Shown here: positions 17,663-26,342 of the stretch, piece after piece | How the letters are laid out: every line of letters starts with the position of its first letter | How positions within the stretch are numbered: the stretch's first letter is position 1 | NCBI GenBank assembly: GCA_002284875.1 | Contig: CP015604.1 | Location: 992,001 to 1,056,000 of the forward strand | Direction of reading: 5' to 3' | From: Actinobacteria bacterium IMCC26103 | GTDB taxonomy: Bacteria; Actinomycetota; Actinomycetes; Nanopelagicales; Nanopelagicaceae | Length of the DNA stretch: 64,000 bases | The notes under the pieces: model-generated | Seen by the model: the letters and a program-made list of their open reading frames with translations, nothing else | Databases searched by the model: none | Told to the model about the DNA's origin: nothing | Program-made: the position numbers and the translations under genes

Positions 17663-18386
17663 AGAAGCACCAGTCACAAAGCTTGGTAGGTCGTGGACGA
17701 AATTCATTCTTTTCGATTGCGCGCAGAATCTCATCTGCGATATCAAAGAGAATTCTTTCAGTCTTCGCAAGATCTTGTTCGGTAGGAACGCTCTTTACTA
17801 AACGGGTATCGCCTAGGTAAATCAACTGAAGTAGCTTTGGGATAACGCCGTTATTCTTCCAATACAACAGGGCATAGACGCGTAGCTGAAAGAGCGCTTT
17901 CTCTTCCCATCCCGGTTTCGGAGATTTTCCAGTTTTATAATCCACGATACGAACTTCGCCAGTTGGAGCAACATCTAAGCGATCTACATAACCATGAAGA
18001 TAAAGTTTTTCAGAGAGATCCATCTCCAAATGGAGTTCGCGATAAGTAGGTTCAAAGGTATTTGGTTTCTCTAACGTGAAATAATTACCTAATAGCTGTT
18101 CGGCACGAGCAAACCAGGCGCCTTCATCAAGAACTAATTCTGCAATTGCGGGATTTTCAGAGATCTGCGCCTGCCATCTACTCGGCAATAGTTCGGTGGC
18201 CCGTTGTAGATCACGATCTTTGGCCGGAAGCTCGAAGAGATCTTCAAGGACGGTATGGATCAACGTTCCGCGTTCGGCATCGATGCTAGGCGGCTCTGGT
18301 AGCAGGTCGATAGTGCGATATTTGTAGAGTTGTGGACAGTTATTAAAGTCATTGATGCGGCTAGGTGAGAGGCGCAACTGGTCCAT
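17631..18386 (-). CDS. RecB-family PD-(D/E)XK exonuclease with four-Cys cluster
   Basis: A stand-alone nuclease of about 251 residues in the RecB/Cas4-like group. The start chosen is ATG 18386, giving MDQLRLSPSRINDFNNCP. An upstream extension of 43 residues is Cys-rich nonsense that runs through the divergent trmI start. The core nuclease motif is VRIVDYKTGKSP (D-YKTG). One cysteine in FNNCPQLYKY and a C-x2-C-x5-C group at LCDWCFFKAIC form the pattern that binds a 4Fe-4S cluster in AddB and Cas4. Actinobacterial homologues (beside trmI in mycobacteria) are annotated RecB family exonuclease. Role in repair is inferred. Confidence 0.85.
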   Translation of the reverse strand: MDQLRLSPSRINDFNNCPQLYKYRTIDLLPEPPSIDAERGTLIHTVLEDLFELPAKDRDLQRATELLPSRWQAQISENPAIAELVLDEGAWFARAEQLLGNYFTLEKPNTFEPTYRELHLEMDLSEKLYLHGYVDRLDVAPTGEVRIVDYKTGKSPKPGWEEKALFQLRVYALLYWKNNGVIPKLLQLIYLGDTRLVKSVPTEQDLAKTERILFDIADEILRAIEKNEFRPRPTKLCDWCFFKAICPAHVG

Positions 18387-18434
18387 AGAGAAGGAAGATA
18401 CAGCCTTTGCGCTGATAACGCTTAAGATGCACCT

Positions 18435-19325
18435 GTGTCGAAGACCGGTAAAGATCCAGCAAGCGCAGCAGCAACGCGCAATCGTGGTGTCTTCGTTGCC
18501 GGAGATCGCGTGCAACTAACTGATCAAAAAGGAAAGATTTATAGCATCACAATTACGCCTGGAAAAGAGTGGCATACCCACAAAGGTTGGATCATTCACG
18601 ATGATCTAATTGGCCTTCCCGAAGGTTCTGTTGTCAGCACAAGTGCAGGTTTAAAGTTCACCGCTTTCATTCCGCTGTTAACGGATTACGTCCTATCCAT
18701 GCCGCGGGGGGCAACAATCGTCTACCCCAAAGATTCAGCGATGATCGTTGGATTTGCAGATATTTTTCCGGGCGCACGCGTTCTTGAAGCCGGCGTTGGT
18801 AGCGGTGCACTAACCCTTTCGCTTCTGCGCGCCGTAGGTGCAGCAGGTCATGTGCATTCAGTTGAAAGACGAGAAGATTTCGCTGAAAATGCAAAATTGA
18901 ATATTGAGAATTATTTTGGGGGAGCGCCCAGTAATTGGTCTCTTGATATTGGTTCGGTTCAAGAAAAGACCTTTGATGAAGATTTCGATCGGGTAATTCT
19001 AGATATGTTGGCACCTTGGGAATGTATTGAGATGGCAGCGAAAGTGCTTCGTCCTGGTGGCGTCTTTATGGCATATGTTGCAACTGCAACTCAGCTATCT
19101 GCAACTGCGGAAGCGCTAAAGGATGATGGCCACTTCACCGAACCTGAGAGTTTTGAAAGTATGGTTCGTGGTTGGCACCACGAAGGTCTAGCGGTACGTC
19201 CACAACAACGGATGATTGGTCACACCGGATTTCTGATATTCGCCCGACGTATGGCCCCTGGAGTCGAAGTATTAGCGCGCCGGAGACGCCCGGCGAAGGG
19301 TTCCTACGGTGTCGCGGAAGACTGA
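18435..19325 (+). CDS. trmI: tRNA (adenine-N1)-methyltransferase TrmI
   Basis: SAM-dependent enzyme that forms 1-methyladenosine at position 58 of tRNA; 296 residues, a homotetramer in the family. The N-terminal beta domain (about 1-80) is followed by the Rossmann domain with ARVLEAGVGSGALTLSLLR as the SAM motif. VILDMLAPWECIEMA is the catalytic region. The start is GTG 18435, 48 bases from the divergent nuclease start. In most actinobacteria the next genes are mpa, dop, pup, prcBA and pafA; here pafB starts 17 bases inside trmI. Confidence 0.93.
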   Translation: MSKTGKDPASAAATRNRGVFVAGDRVQLTDQKGKIYSITITPGKEWHTHKGWIIHDDLIGLPEGSVVSTSAGLKFTAFIPLLTDYVLSMPRGATIVYPKDSAMIVGFADIFPGARVLEAGVGSGALTLSLLRAVGAAGHVHSVERREDFAENAKLNIENYFGGAPSNWSLDIGSVQEKTFDEDFDRVILDMLAPWECIEMAAKVLRPGGVFMAYVATATQLSATAEALKDDGHFTEPESFESMVRGWHHEGLAVRPQQRMIGHTGFLIFARRMAPGVEVLARRRRPAKGSYGVAED

Positions 19326-20259
19326 ACGGTTAGTTAATTTAACTATCGCGCTTCTTGCGACCAAGCGTTACCTAACCAAATCGGAAATTTTTCGAACGGT
19401 AGATGGCTACGAAGGTAACGATGAGAGCAAAGAGCGCATGTTCGAGCGCGACAAGGACGATCTTCGCAATCTAGGAATAGAGATCGAAGTTGGAACCTTT
19501 GATCCACTATTTGAAGACGAATCTGGTTATCGAATTAAGCCTGAGAATTATCAATTCCAATTAGGTGAAGTTAACGCTGCAGAGATCGCTCTTCTATCGC
19601 TAGCTGCGCAAGCTTGGCGGGGAGCTTCGCTTGGAACTTCCGCACTGAGTGCGCTGAATAAATTGCATTCCATCGGTATTGAAAGCGACTCCGAACTCAT
19701 TCCTGACTTAGCTCCTTCGATAGTTAGTGAAGATACAAATCTACCTATTGTTATTTCGGCGATTACGTCCCGTACCGTTCTATCGTTTTCATATATAAAC
19801 GAAGCGATGCAATCTGAAGGTAGAGCCATAGAACCCTACGCAGTGGCTGCACGCCATGGGCATTGGTATTTGCTAGGCAGTGATCTCGATCGCAAGGCGC
19901 AACGTATATTTCGATTAGATCGAATCTCCGGCCCTGCCAAGCTCCAGGGCAGAACAGGCAGCTATGAAATACCTTTAAATATCGATATCGACGCAGCTTT
20001 TTCTACGCAACAGCCGCTGCAATCTGCCACCATTTTACTCAGAGATGGTCGGGCAATAAATCTTAGAACTCGCACGCAAACGATTACCGATTTCGAGACA
20101 GAAGAAGGCTGGCAGCGAGTAACCATTCAGTTCCGAGATCGCGAACGTTTTGTGGAAGAAATTCTCTGGTATGGCAGCGATGTAATTGCTCTGGAACCGC
20201 AAGATCTTCGTGAGCAGATCATTGGACTCTTGAAGGAAGGTTTCCAACGTTATGGCTAA
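19309..20259 (+). CDS. pafB: WYL-domain transcriptional regulator PafB
   Basis: First half of the PafBC transcription activator, which in mycobacteria turns on the LexA/RecA-independent DNA-damage regulon. 316 residues: an N-terminal winged helix (LTKSEIFRTVDGYEG...ERDKDDLRNLGIEI, residues 25-65), then a WYL domain around 160-215 with HWYLLGSD and the arginine-rich IFRLDRI. A C-terminal WCX-like segment follows. The start is GTG 19309, overlapping trmI by 17 bases, and the gene overlaps pafC by eight. Pairing with pafC and position before tatA make the assignment firm although pafA is absent. Confidence 0.9.
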   Translation: MSRKTERLVNLTIALLATKRYLTKSEIFRTVDGYEGNDESKERMFERDKDDLRNLGIEIEVGTFDPLFEDESGYRIKPENYQFQLGEVNAAEIALLSLAAQAWRGASLGTSALSALNKLHSIGIESDSELIPDLAPSIVSEDTNLPIVISAITSRTVLSFSYINEAMQSEGRAIEPYAVAARHGHWYLLGSDLDRKAQRIFRLDRISGPAKLQGRTGSYEIPLNIDIDAAFSTQQPLQSATILLRDGRAINLRTRTQTITDFETEEGWQRVTIQFRDRERFVEEILWYGSDVIALEPQDLREQIIGLLKEGFQRYG

Positions 20260-21166
20260 ATCTCAGAGCACTCCAGTCGATCGAGCAGCACGTCTCTTAG
20301 ATCTGGTGCCATTTATCTCAACTCATCAAGGTATTGCAATAGGTGATCTAGCGCGAGAGTTTGAACTATCCGAGAACGAATTACTGAGTGATCTAAATAC
20401 GCTTTGGATGTGTGGACTTCCCGGATACACCCCGCTTGAGTTGATTGATCTCGAGTTTGAGTCAGGATACGTCAGCATCCGTAACGCCGAAGTTCTGCAG
20501 CGAGTACGTTTACTGACCAAACAGGAACTAGTGATAATTCTTTTGGGTCTTGATATTTTGCGAGATTCATTTACAGCAGACCGCACCGATTTAGTTAACG
20601 CGGTAGATAGTTTGATAGCCAAGATTAGAAAGATAGTTGGAGATGTGGCAACGGCAGCACCGATTGTTGACTCCAGTCACCGCGCAATAATTGGACAAGC
20701 GCTCCAAAGTCGACAGGATCTGGAGATTTCTTATCATTCGACGATTCGTGATGCAATATCAACCAGACGAATTACCCCACTTGATTTATCTGTGGATTTT
20801 GGTTTTGAAGTCTTAAATGCCTATTGCCATTCCGTGGCAGGCTTTAGAACTTTTCGCTTGGATAATATGAAGTCAGTCACTCTAACAAGTGCAACTTCTG
20901 AAATTCCAAAGGAACGAGATGAGAACGAATTTCAATGGACGGTGCACATCTCTTCGCGCCTGCGCACATCTTTAGAACGTTTTAGAGAGAATCCAGGGGA
21001 TCTGCCAACTGATAATGAGTTAACGGTAATCGTGAAATCCTTTAGTCAAGACTGGTTGCTACGTAGCGCCCTAAGTACCTTGGGTTCAGTCGAGGTGAAA
21101 GGTCCACACGAGGCTCGCACCTCCATTGCAAAGGCTTGCCGACAGGCGCTAGAACTTTACGAGTAA
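20252..21166 (+). CDS. pafC: WYL-domain transcriptional regulator PafC
   Basis: Second half of the PafBC activator; 304 residues. The winged helix (about 15-75) includes [31 protein letters not shown]. The WYL domain (about 150-215) has [21 protein letters not shown] and FRTFRLDN, but EVLNAYC replaces the literal W-Y-L stretch, as is usual for PafC. Its eight-base overlap with pafB fits 1:1 synthesis of a heterodimer. Tat translocase genes follow after a short gap. Confidence 0.88.
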   Translation: MAKSQSTPVDRAARLLDLVPFISTHQGIAIGDLAREFELSENELLSDLNTLWMCGLPGYTPLELIDLEFESGYVSIRNAEVLQRVRLLTKQELVIILLGLDILRDSFTADRTDLVNAVDSLIAKIRKIVGDVATAAPIVDSSHRAIIGQALQSRQDLEISYHSTIRDAISTRRITPLDLSVDFGFEVLNAYCHSVAGFRTFRLDNMKSVTLTSATSEIPKERDENEFQWTVHISSRLRTSLERFRENPGDLPTDNELTVIVKSFSQDWLLRSALSTLGSVEVKGPHEARTSIAKACRQALELYE

Positions 21167-21215
21167 CGCTCGGGTTGGGATGCGCACTGGCGCTGCCATG
21201 CGCTACCGTTTGGCT

Positions 21216-21410
21216 ATGCCATTTCTTCGAGAACCTAGCCATATTCTAATTCTTCTGATTGTCGTCGTCGTTCTATTTGGCGCCAAGCGCCTGCCTGATT
21301 CTGCGCGTTCTCTCGGTCGCTCTCTTCGTATCTTTAAGAGCGAAATGAAGGATATGAAAGAAGATGGAAAAGATAAGAAAGATGGACCTGATGGCGCAGC
21401 CGGTCAATAG
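21216..21410 (+). CDS. tatA: Sec-independent translocase subunit TatA
   Basis: Pore-forming subunit for export of folded proteins with twin-arginine signals. The ATG at 21216 gives 64 residues: MPFLREPSH, one membrane helix [14 protein letters not shown], the FGAKRLPD hinge, an amphipathic helix [19 protein letters not shown], and a charged tail. An upstream in-frame ATG at 21180 would add 12 residues not seen in the family. It lies six bases before tatC. A tatB gene is not present here; in actinobacteria tatB is usually elsewhere. Confidence 0.93.
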   Translation: MPFLREPSHILILLIVVVVLFGAKRLPDSARSLGRSLRIFKSEMKDMKEDGKDKKDGPDGAAGQ

Positions 21411-21415
21411 AATTT

Positions 21416-22189
21416 ATGGCGACCTCCGTCGGCGGTCGTATGCCGCTTATAGAACATCTACGTGAATTTCGTAAGAGAGTTGTTCGCTCCGCAATTGCGA
21501 TCAGCCTCGGGTCAATAGTTGGTTGGTTCTTCTACAACGAAATCATCACCAAATTAGCCGAACCGGTATGTGATTTAAAAGCGGCCCAAGCAAGCGGTGC
21601 AAATAATTGCGGAGCTCTTTATATTAATGGGGTCCTTGGTCCACTTAATCTGCAAATAAAAGTTGCCATCCTTACGGGTGTAATTCTCGCCGCTCCAATT
21701 TGGCTCTACCAACTATGGGCCTTTATCGCTCCTGCCCTACATCGCCGAGAGAAGCGATATTCGGTTTTATTCTTCGTCGCCGCAACGCCATTCTTCGCAG
21801 CTGGCACTTATCTTGGTTACTCAATACTTCCAATAGCGGTTCGGGTTCTCTTTGGTTTTACTCCCGATGCGCTGAATAACCTGGTGAAATTTGATGATTA
21901 TTTGGATTTTGTAATGCGGGCGATTCTGCTCTTTGGAATCGCTTTCGAACTGCCCGTGTTTCTAGTTACCTTTAATTTAATTGGTTTCCTAAGTGGAGCA
22001 GCCATCTTGAAACCGTGGCGGATTTGGATATTCGCAATAACCTTATTCGTTGCCGGATTTACTCCAAGTGCTGACCCGTTATCGATGATCTTATTGGCGC
22101 TACCTTTAATTGGCCTTTACCTGCTGGCAGGCGTTTTCGCCCTTCTAAACGATAGGCGCCGCGCGAAGAAGAACGCCCTAGTCGAGTAG
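21416..22189 (+). CDS. tatC: Sec-independent translocase subunit TatC
   Basis: Polytopic receptor for twin-arginine signal peptides; 257 residues with six predicted membrane helices. The cytoplasmic N-terminus RMPLIEHLREFRKRVVRSA carries the conserved LxEHLxELRxR-type motif. An acidic residue in the GIAFELPVF helix corresponds to the conserved Glu of the family. The C-terminal tail DRRRAKKNA is basic. It follows tatA by five bases and precedes dagK by nine, so it is part of one long plus-strand operon from trmI to ppm. Confidence 0.95.
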   Translation: MATSVGGRMPLIEHLREFRKRVVRSAIAISLGSIVGWFFYNEIITKLAEPVCDLKAAQASGANNCGALYINGVLGPLNLQIKVAILTGVILAAPIWLYQLWAFIAPALHRREKRYSVLFFVAATPFFAAGTYLGYSILPIAVRVLFGFTPDALNNLVKFDDYLDFVMRAILLFGIAFELPVFLVTFNLIGFLSGAAILKPWRIWIFAITLFVAGFTPSADPLSMILLALPLIGLYLLAGVFALLNDRRRAKKNALVE

Positions 22190-22198
22190 TCAATTTCA

Positions 22199-23071
22199 AT
22201 GTGGGCAATAGTTATTAATCCAATTTCCGGCGGCGGGCTTGGCGCAGTATTAGGTCGCGAAGTCGCCGGATATTTTGCGTCCAAAAAACTGAGTTACAGC
22301 ATCATTACCGCGACCTCGTCACCAAAACTACGTAGTAATCTCGTTGAGTTCCTAGATAGCAACGTTAATGGCGTTGAAGGAGTTATCTCGGTCGGGGGAG
22401 ATGGACTGGCTCATTTGGTCTTGCAAGTTGTTGTTCCTCGGAGAATCCCATTCAGCGTGGTGGCAGGTGGTACAGGCAATGATTTCCTGCGCGCAACTGG
22501 CTGGGATCTAAATGAGGTCACTGAACAGTTAGATGCGGTTACAACACGAACACCAAAGCCAATTGATTTAGGTCTGGTTGATTCTGAATGGTTTGGGGCG
22601 ATTCTCTCCACCGGCTTTGATTCAGTAGTAAATGAGAAAGCCAATACTTTGAAATGGCCTAAGGGCCCGATGAAATATAACTTAGCAATCGCCATGGAGT
22701 TGCCAAAATTTAGACCGCTGGAATATCAGATAGAAATGGATGGCCAAAGTATTGCAACTGAGGCGATGCTAATCGCGATCGGAAACGGTAATAGTTATGG
22801 GGGAGGCATGAAGGTTTGCCCTGACGCTGATATGTCAGATGGCCTCTTTGATGTGATGGTTCTGCGCCCAGTGAGTAAATTGGAGTTCCTGCGAGTCTTC
22901 CCAAAGGTTTTCTCTGGAAAACACATAGACCATCCCCAAGTCGATATCTATAGAACCGCCAAGGTTTCACTTCACGCCGAAGCGATTGCATATGCCGACG
23001 GTGAAAGAATCGGTGGATTACCAGTTCGCGCTGAATGTATGGCAGGTGCTGGACTATCGTGGACCCCGTGA
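22199..23071 (+). CDS. Diacylglycerol kinase family lipid kinase
   Basis: A 290-residue DAGK-catalytic-domain protein, likely phosphorylating diacylglycerol or a related lipid at the membrane. The nucleotide site SVGGDGL is at about 65-70 and GGTGNDFLR at 90-97, both diagnostic. A further ISTGFD-like motif (LSTGFDSVVNEKA) and the GNGNSYGGGMKVCPDA segment complete the fold. It recycles phospholipid head-group turnover products in the related mycobacterial and Bacillus DgkB proteins. The stop overlaps the helY start as GTGA. It is commonly found between tatC and helY in actinobacteria. Confidence 0.9.
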   Translation: MWAIVINPISGGGLGAVLGREVAGYFASKKLSYSIITATSSPKLRSNLVEFLDSNVNGVEGVISVGGDGLAHLVLQVVVPRRIPFSVVAGGTGNDFLRATGWDLNEVTEQLDAVTTRTPKPIDLGLVDSEWFGAILSTGFDSVVNEKANTLKWPKGPMKYNLAIAMELPKFRPLEYQIEMDGQSIATEAMLIAIGNGNSYGGGMKVCPDADMSDGLFDVMVLRPVSKLEFLRVFPKVFSGKHIDHPQVDIYRTAKVSLHAEAIAYADGERIGGLPVRAECMAGAGLSWTP

Positions 23072-25443
23072 CGACTCCAGCTGCCAAATATGCCGCGGCG
23101 AAGTCTCGCAAAAGCCACCCCATTACTGAGGAATTTATCGCCCAATTTGAATTTCCCTTTGATCAATTTCAGATCGATGCCTGCCACGCCGTAGAAGGTG
23201 GCCATGGAGTTCTTGTTGCGGCTCCTACAGGCGCAGGCAAGACGGTGGTCGGTGAATTTGCCGCTTTTCTGGCTCTAAGTAATGGGAAGAAATGTTTCTA
23301 CACAACCCCAATCAAAGCTCTTTCCAATCAGAAATTTCAAGAGTTTGTAGCTCGCTTCGGTGAAGATCGGGTCGGACTTTTAACCGGCGATACCAATATA
23401 AATTCCGAAGCCGATATTTTAGTTATGACCACGGAAGTATTGCGAAATATGCTCTATGCCAATTCATCGACCTTGGTAAATCTTGGCTCTGTAGTGATGG
23501 ATGAAGTGCATTATCTGGCCGATAAATTCCGCGGCGCCGTCTGGGAAGAAGTATTGATCCATTTAATGGAATCAGTACAAGTCATATCGCTTTCTGCAAC
23601 AGTTTCCAATGCCGAAGAGTTCGGAGAATGGCTGGGTGAGGTCCGTGGTCAGACCGAAGTTATCCTTAGTGAGCATCGCCCAATTCCGCTTTATCAACAC
23701 GTTTTGATTAATTCGAGTTTGGTCGATCTCTTTAGTCAGCCGGGCAAGATTAATCCGGAAATTTTGGCCCTAGAGCGCGAGGCTTTACGTAAGGTGCGAT
23801 TTCCTAGAAATCGCCGGGAGCAATGGGGCGCTCAAGAATCGCGTTTGTCGCGCGCCGAAATAATTGAGAAGCTAAATCGCGAAGATATGTTGCCGGCTAT
23901 TACCTTTATCTTTTCTCGAATGGGTTGTGATGCCGCAGTAAAGCAGTGTTTAGCAGCAGGTTTAAAGCTAACTAACACAGAAGAACGCGCTGAAATCTTG
24001 GCAACGGCGGCCCGCTTTACCGCGAATCTTCCTGAAGAAGATTTGGAAGTACTTGGTTATCGCGAATGGATCACCGCTCTAGAACGTGGAATTGCTGCAC
24101 ACCATGCTGGTCTGCTACCGAGCTTTAAGAATGCGGTAGAAGATCTCTTTCAACGCGGTCTGGTGAAAGCAGTCTTTGCCACCGAAACTTTAGCCTTGGG
24201 AATTAACATGCCAGCGCGCACAGTAGTTTTGGAAAAGCTAACTAAGTGGAATGGTGAAGCGCATGTTCCAATTACTCCGGGGGAGTACACCCAGTTAACT
24301 GGCAGAGCCGGTCGTCGCGGTATCGACATTGAAGGAAATGCCGTTGTTCAGTGGTCGCCAACAGTTGATTCGGCTACAGCAGCAGGCCTAGCGTCTACTC
24401 GAACTTATCCATTGCGGTCATCATTTACTCCGACTTACAACATGGCGATCAACTTAATTGCTCGTTTTGGTCGCGAACGCGCTCATGGCAGCCTGGAATC
24501 CTCCTTTGCTCAATTCCAAGCAGATCGCGCTGTCGTTGGATTGGTACGACAAATTAAGAAGAATGAATCAGCGCGCACTGAGTTAATTGAGAGCGCCAAA
24601 TGCCATCTCGGCGATTTCGAGAGTTACGCCTTGCTACGCTCTGAAATTAAGGAGTTAGATAAGTTACTTTCTAAACGCGATGGCAGAAAGACTTTCGATA
24701 ATCGCCAGCGCAGTCACATGGAAGGTGAGATAGATAATTTGCGGCGCTCCATGCGAAATCATCCTTGCCATGGCTGTAACGACCGCGAAACCCATGCTCG
24801 TTTCGCCGAGAGAGCAGAACGTTTAGTCCGTGAATCAGATGGGCTGCGTGCACGAGTCGAAAATCGCACACATGTTATCGCCAAGACCTTTGATCGTATA
24901 TGCGATGTACTGACCCACTTGGGTTATATCGAAGGTGAAAAACCTTTGGCGCAAGGAAAGATCCTAGCCAAGATATATGCAGAATCTGATTTATTGCTTA
25001 CGGAAACCATTAGAGCGGGCGTTTTAGATAACCTAACCGCTCCCGAATTGCTATCTACAGTCTCATCAATGATCTTTCAATCTCGATCACGAGATGAATA
25101 CGCCCCAAAGATGCCACATCAGAACGTAGCAAACGCACTCGCGGAGATAACAAGGCTCTGGGCTAAATTAGAGGCGATTGAAAATGATTTCGATGTAAAG
25201 ACTCAGAAAGAGCCGGACTTTGGATTTGCCTATATTTCATACCGCTGGGCGCAAGGTAATTCTTTAACGAATGTATTAAAGGGTAGCGATATGTCGGTCG
25301 GTGATTTTGTTCGCTCCATTAAGCAATTGATGGATTTAATGGTTCAGATCGGTGGAGCTAGCGAAGCGCTTCGTCCTGTCTGCCGAGAAGCGATCAAGCG
25401 TTTAGATCGTGGAGTAATTTCATATATGGTGGATGAACTATGA
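23068..25443 (+). CDS. helY: DEAD/DEAH-box RNA helicase HelY (Ski2/Mtr4-like)
   Basis: A 791-residue superfamily 2 helicase, probably acting in RNA processing or decay. The start is GTG 23068, overlapping dagK by four bases. An upstream ATG (23035) would overlap dagK by 37 and add 11 unlikely residues. Motifs in order: APTGAGKT (about 52-59), TTPIKALSNQ, MTTEVLRNML, DEVHYL (about 145), LSATVSN, then FATETLALGINMPA and QLTGRAGRRGID of the second RecA domain. The C-terminal third resembles the DSHCT region of Ski2/Mtr4. A CHGCNDRETH motif near residue 570 might bind metal. Conserved position after tatAC supports HelY. Confidence 0.92.
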   Translation: MTTPAAKYAAAKSRKSHPITEEFIAQFEFPFDQFQIDACHAVEGGHGVLVAAPTGAGKTVVGEFAAFLALSNGKKCFYTTPIKALSNQKFQEFVARFGEDRVGLLTGDTNINSEADILVMTTEVLRNMLYANSSTLVNLGSVVMDEVHYLADKFRGAVWEEVLIHLMESVQVISLSATVSNAEEFGEWLGEVRGQTEVILSEHRPIPLYQHVLINSSLVDLFSQPGKINPEILALEREALRKVRFPRNRREQWGAQESRLSRAEIIEKLNREDMLPAITFIFSRMGCDAAVKQCLAAGLKLTNTEERAEILATAARFTANLPEEDLEVLGYREWITALERGIAAHHAGLLPSFKNAVEDLFQRGLVKAVFATETLALGINMPARTVVLEKLTKWNGEAHVPITPGEYTQLTGRAGRRGIDIEGNAVVQWSPTVDSATAAGLASTRTYPLRSSFTPTYNMAINLIARFGRERAHGSLESSFAQFQADRAVVGLVRQIKKNESARTELIESAKCHLGDFESYALLRSEIKELDKLLSKRDGRKTFDNRQRSHMEGEIDNLRRSMRNHPCHGCNDRETHARFAERAERLVRESDGLRARVENRTHVIAKTFDRICDVLTHLGYIEGEKPLAQGKILAKIYAESDLLLTETIRAGVLDNLTAPELLSTVSSMIFQSRSRDEYAPKMPHQNVANALAEITRLWAKLEAIENDFDVKTQKEPDFGFAYISYRWAQGNSLTNVLKGSDMSVGDFVRSIKQLMDLMVQIGGASEALRPVCREAIKRLDRGVISYMVDEL

Positions 25444-26342
25444 CTTTAATGCTGCTCGATAGCGCCTCGCTCTGGTATCGCGCTTATTACGGAATGCCCG
25501 ACACGATGTTGGCACCAGATGGAACATCGGTAAATGCGATCCGTGGTTATCTCGATATGACAGCGCGTTTGATAACTATGTATTCGCCGAAACGGATAGT
25601 TGCCTGCATCGAAGGGGATTGGCGACCTTCTTGGCGAGTAGATCTTTGGCCCGATTACAAAGCAAATCGCCTAGAAGAAGATGGTGAAGGCGAAGAAGAG
25701 CCAGATTTATTAACTCCGCAAATTCCGATTCTGCTCGATTTACTAGATGATTTCGGCATACCGATGGTCGGCGTTGATGATTACGAAGCCGATGATGTTA
25801 TGGCAACTTTTGCAGTCAAAGAGAAGGGCCCCATTCGTATAGTCACTGGCGATCGAGACCTCTTTCAACTAGTCGATGATAAACGCGACGTTAAGGTCGT
25901 TTACTTGGCCAAAGGTTTATCGCAACATGATCTAGTTGATATCTCTTGGGTTGCCCGTAAATACGCCATCCCGGGAGATCGCTACGCACTCTTTGCCATG
26001 TTCCGCGGTGATCCGTCAGATGGCCTTCCCGGAGTACGCGGTATCGGAGAAAAGGGCGCTGCTGTCATCGCTAACCACTTTTCCGATGTCGATGAAGCGC
26101 TACAAGGTGCACAAGATGCTCATCCTGCATTAACGCCAGCGTTGGCTAAGAAGATTATTGCGGGAGCAGATTATTTAAAGATCGCACCGACTTTGGTGCA
26201 TTGTGCAAAAGATGTTGCTCTACCAACTTTAGATATCTCTATGCCGCAAGCCCCGAAAGATCTATCAAAGATTTATGAAATGAAAGATCGTTATGGTCTG
26301 GGGGCTAGCGTAGATCGGTTGATTGCAGCCTTGAAATGGTAG
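25440..26342 (+). CDS. 5'-3' exonuclease (flap endonuclease family)
   Basis: A 300-residue stand-alone homologue of the DNA polymerase I N-terminal nuclease. The metal-binding acidic residues are seen in LMLLDSASLWYRAYYG near the start, the cluster VGVDDYEADDVMATF (about 110) and VTGDRDLFQLVDD (about 140). The helix-hairpin-helix is DGLPGVRGIGEKGAAVI near 195. It overlaps helY by four bases and lnt by seven. It may remove RNA primers or flaps alongside PolA, which is not in the window. Confidence 0.92.
   Translation: MTLMLLDSASLWYRAYYGMPDTMLAPDGTSVNAIRGYLDMTARLITMYSPKRIVACIEGDWRPSWRVDLWPDYKANRLEEDGEGEEEPDLLTPQIPILLDLLDDFGIPMVGVDDYEADDVMATFAVKEKGPIRIVTGDRDLFQLVDDKRDVKVVYLAKGLSQHDLVDISWVARKYAIPGDRYALFAMFRGDPSDGLPGVRGIGEKGAAVIANHFSDVDEALQGAQDAHPALTPALAKKIIAGADYLKIAPTLVHCAKDVALPTLDISMPQAPKDLSKIYEMKDRYGLGASVDRLIAALKW

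Noticed and set aside
19309-21166. PafB/PafC as WYL regulators of a CRISPR or phage-defence island
   Set aside because: The pair sits in the conserved trmI-tatAC context and no defence gene or array is nearby.
23035-23067. Upstream ATG start for helY
   Set aside because: It would overlap dagK by 37 bases and add residues unlike the family; the GTG overlapping the dagK stop as GTGA fits better.
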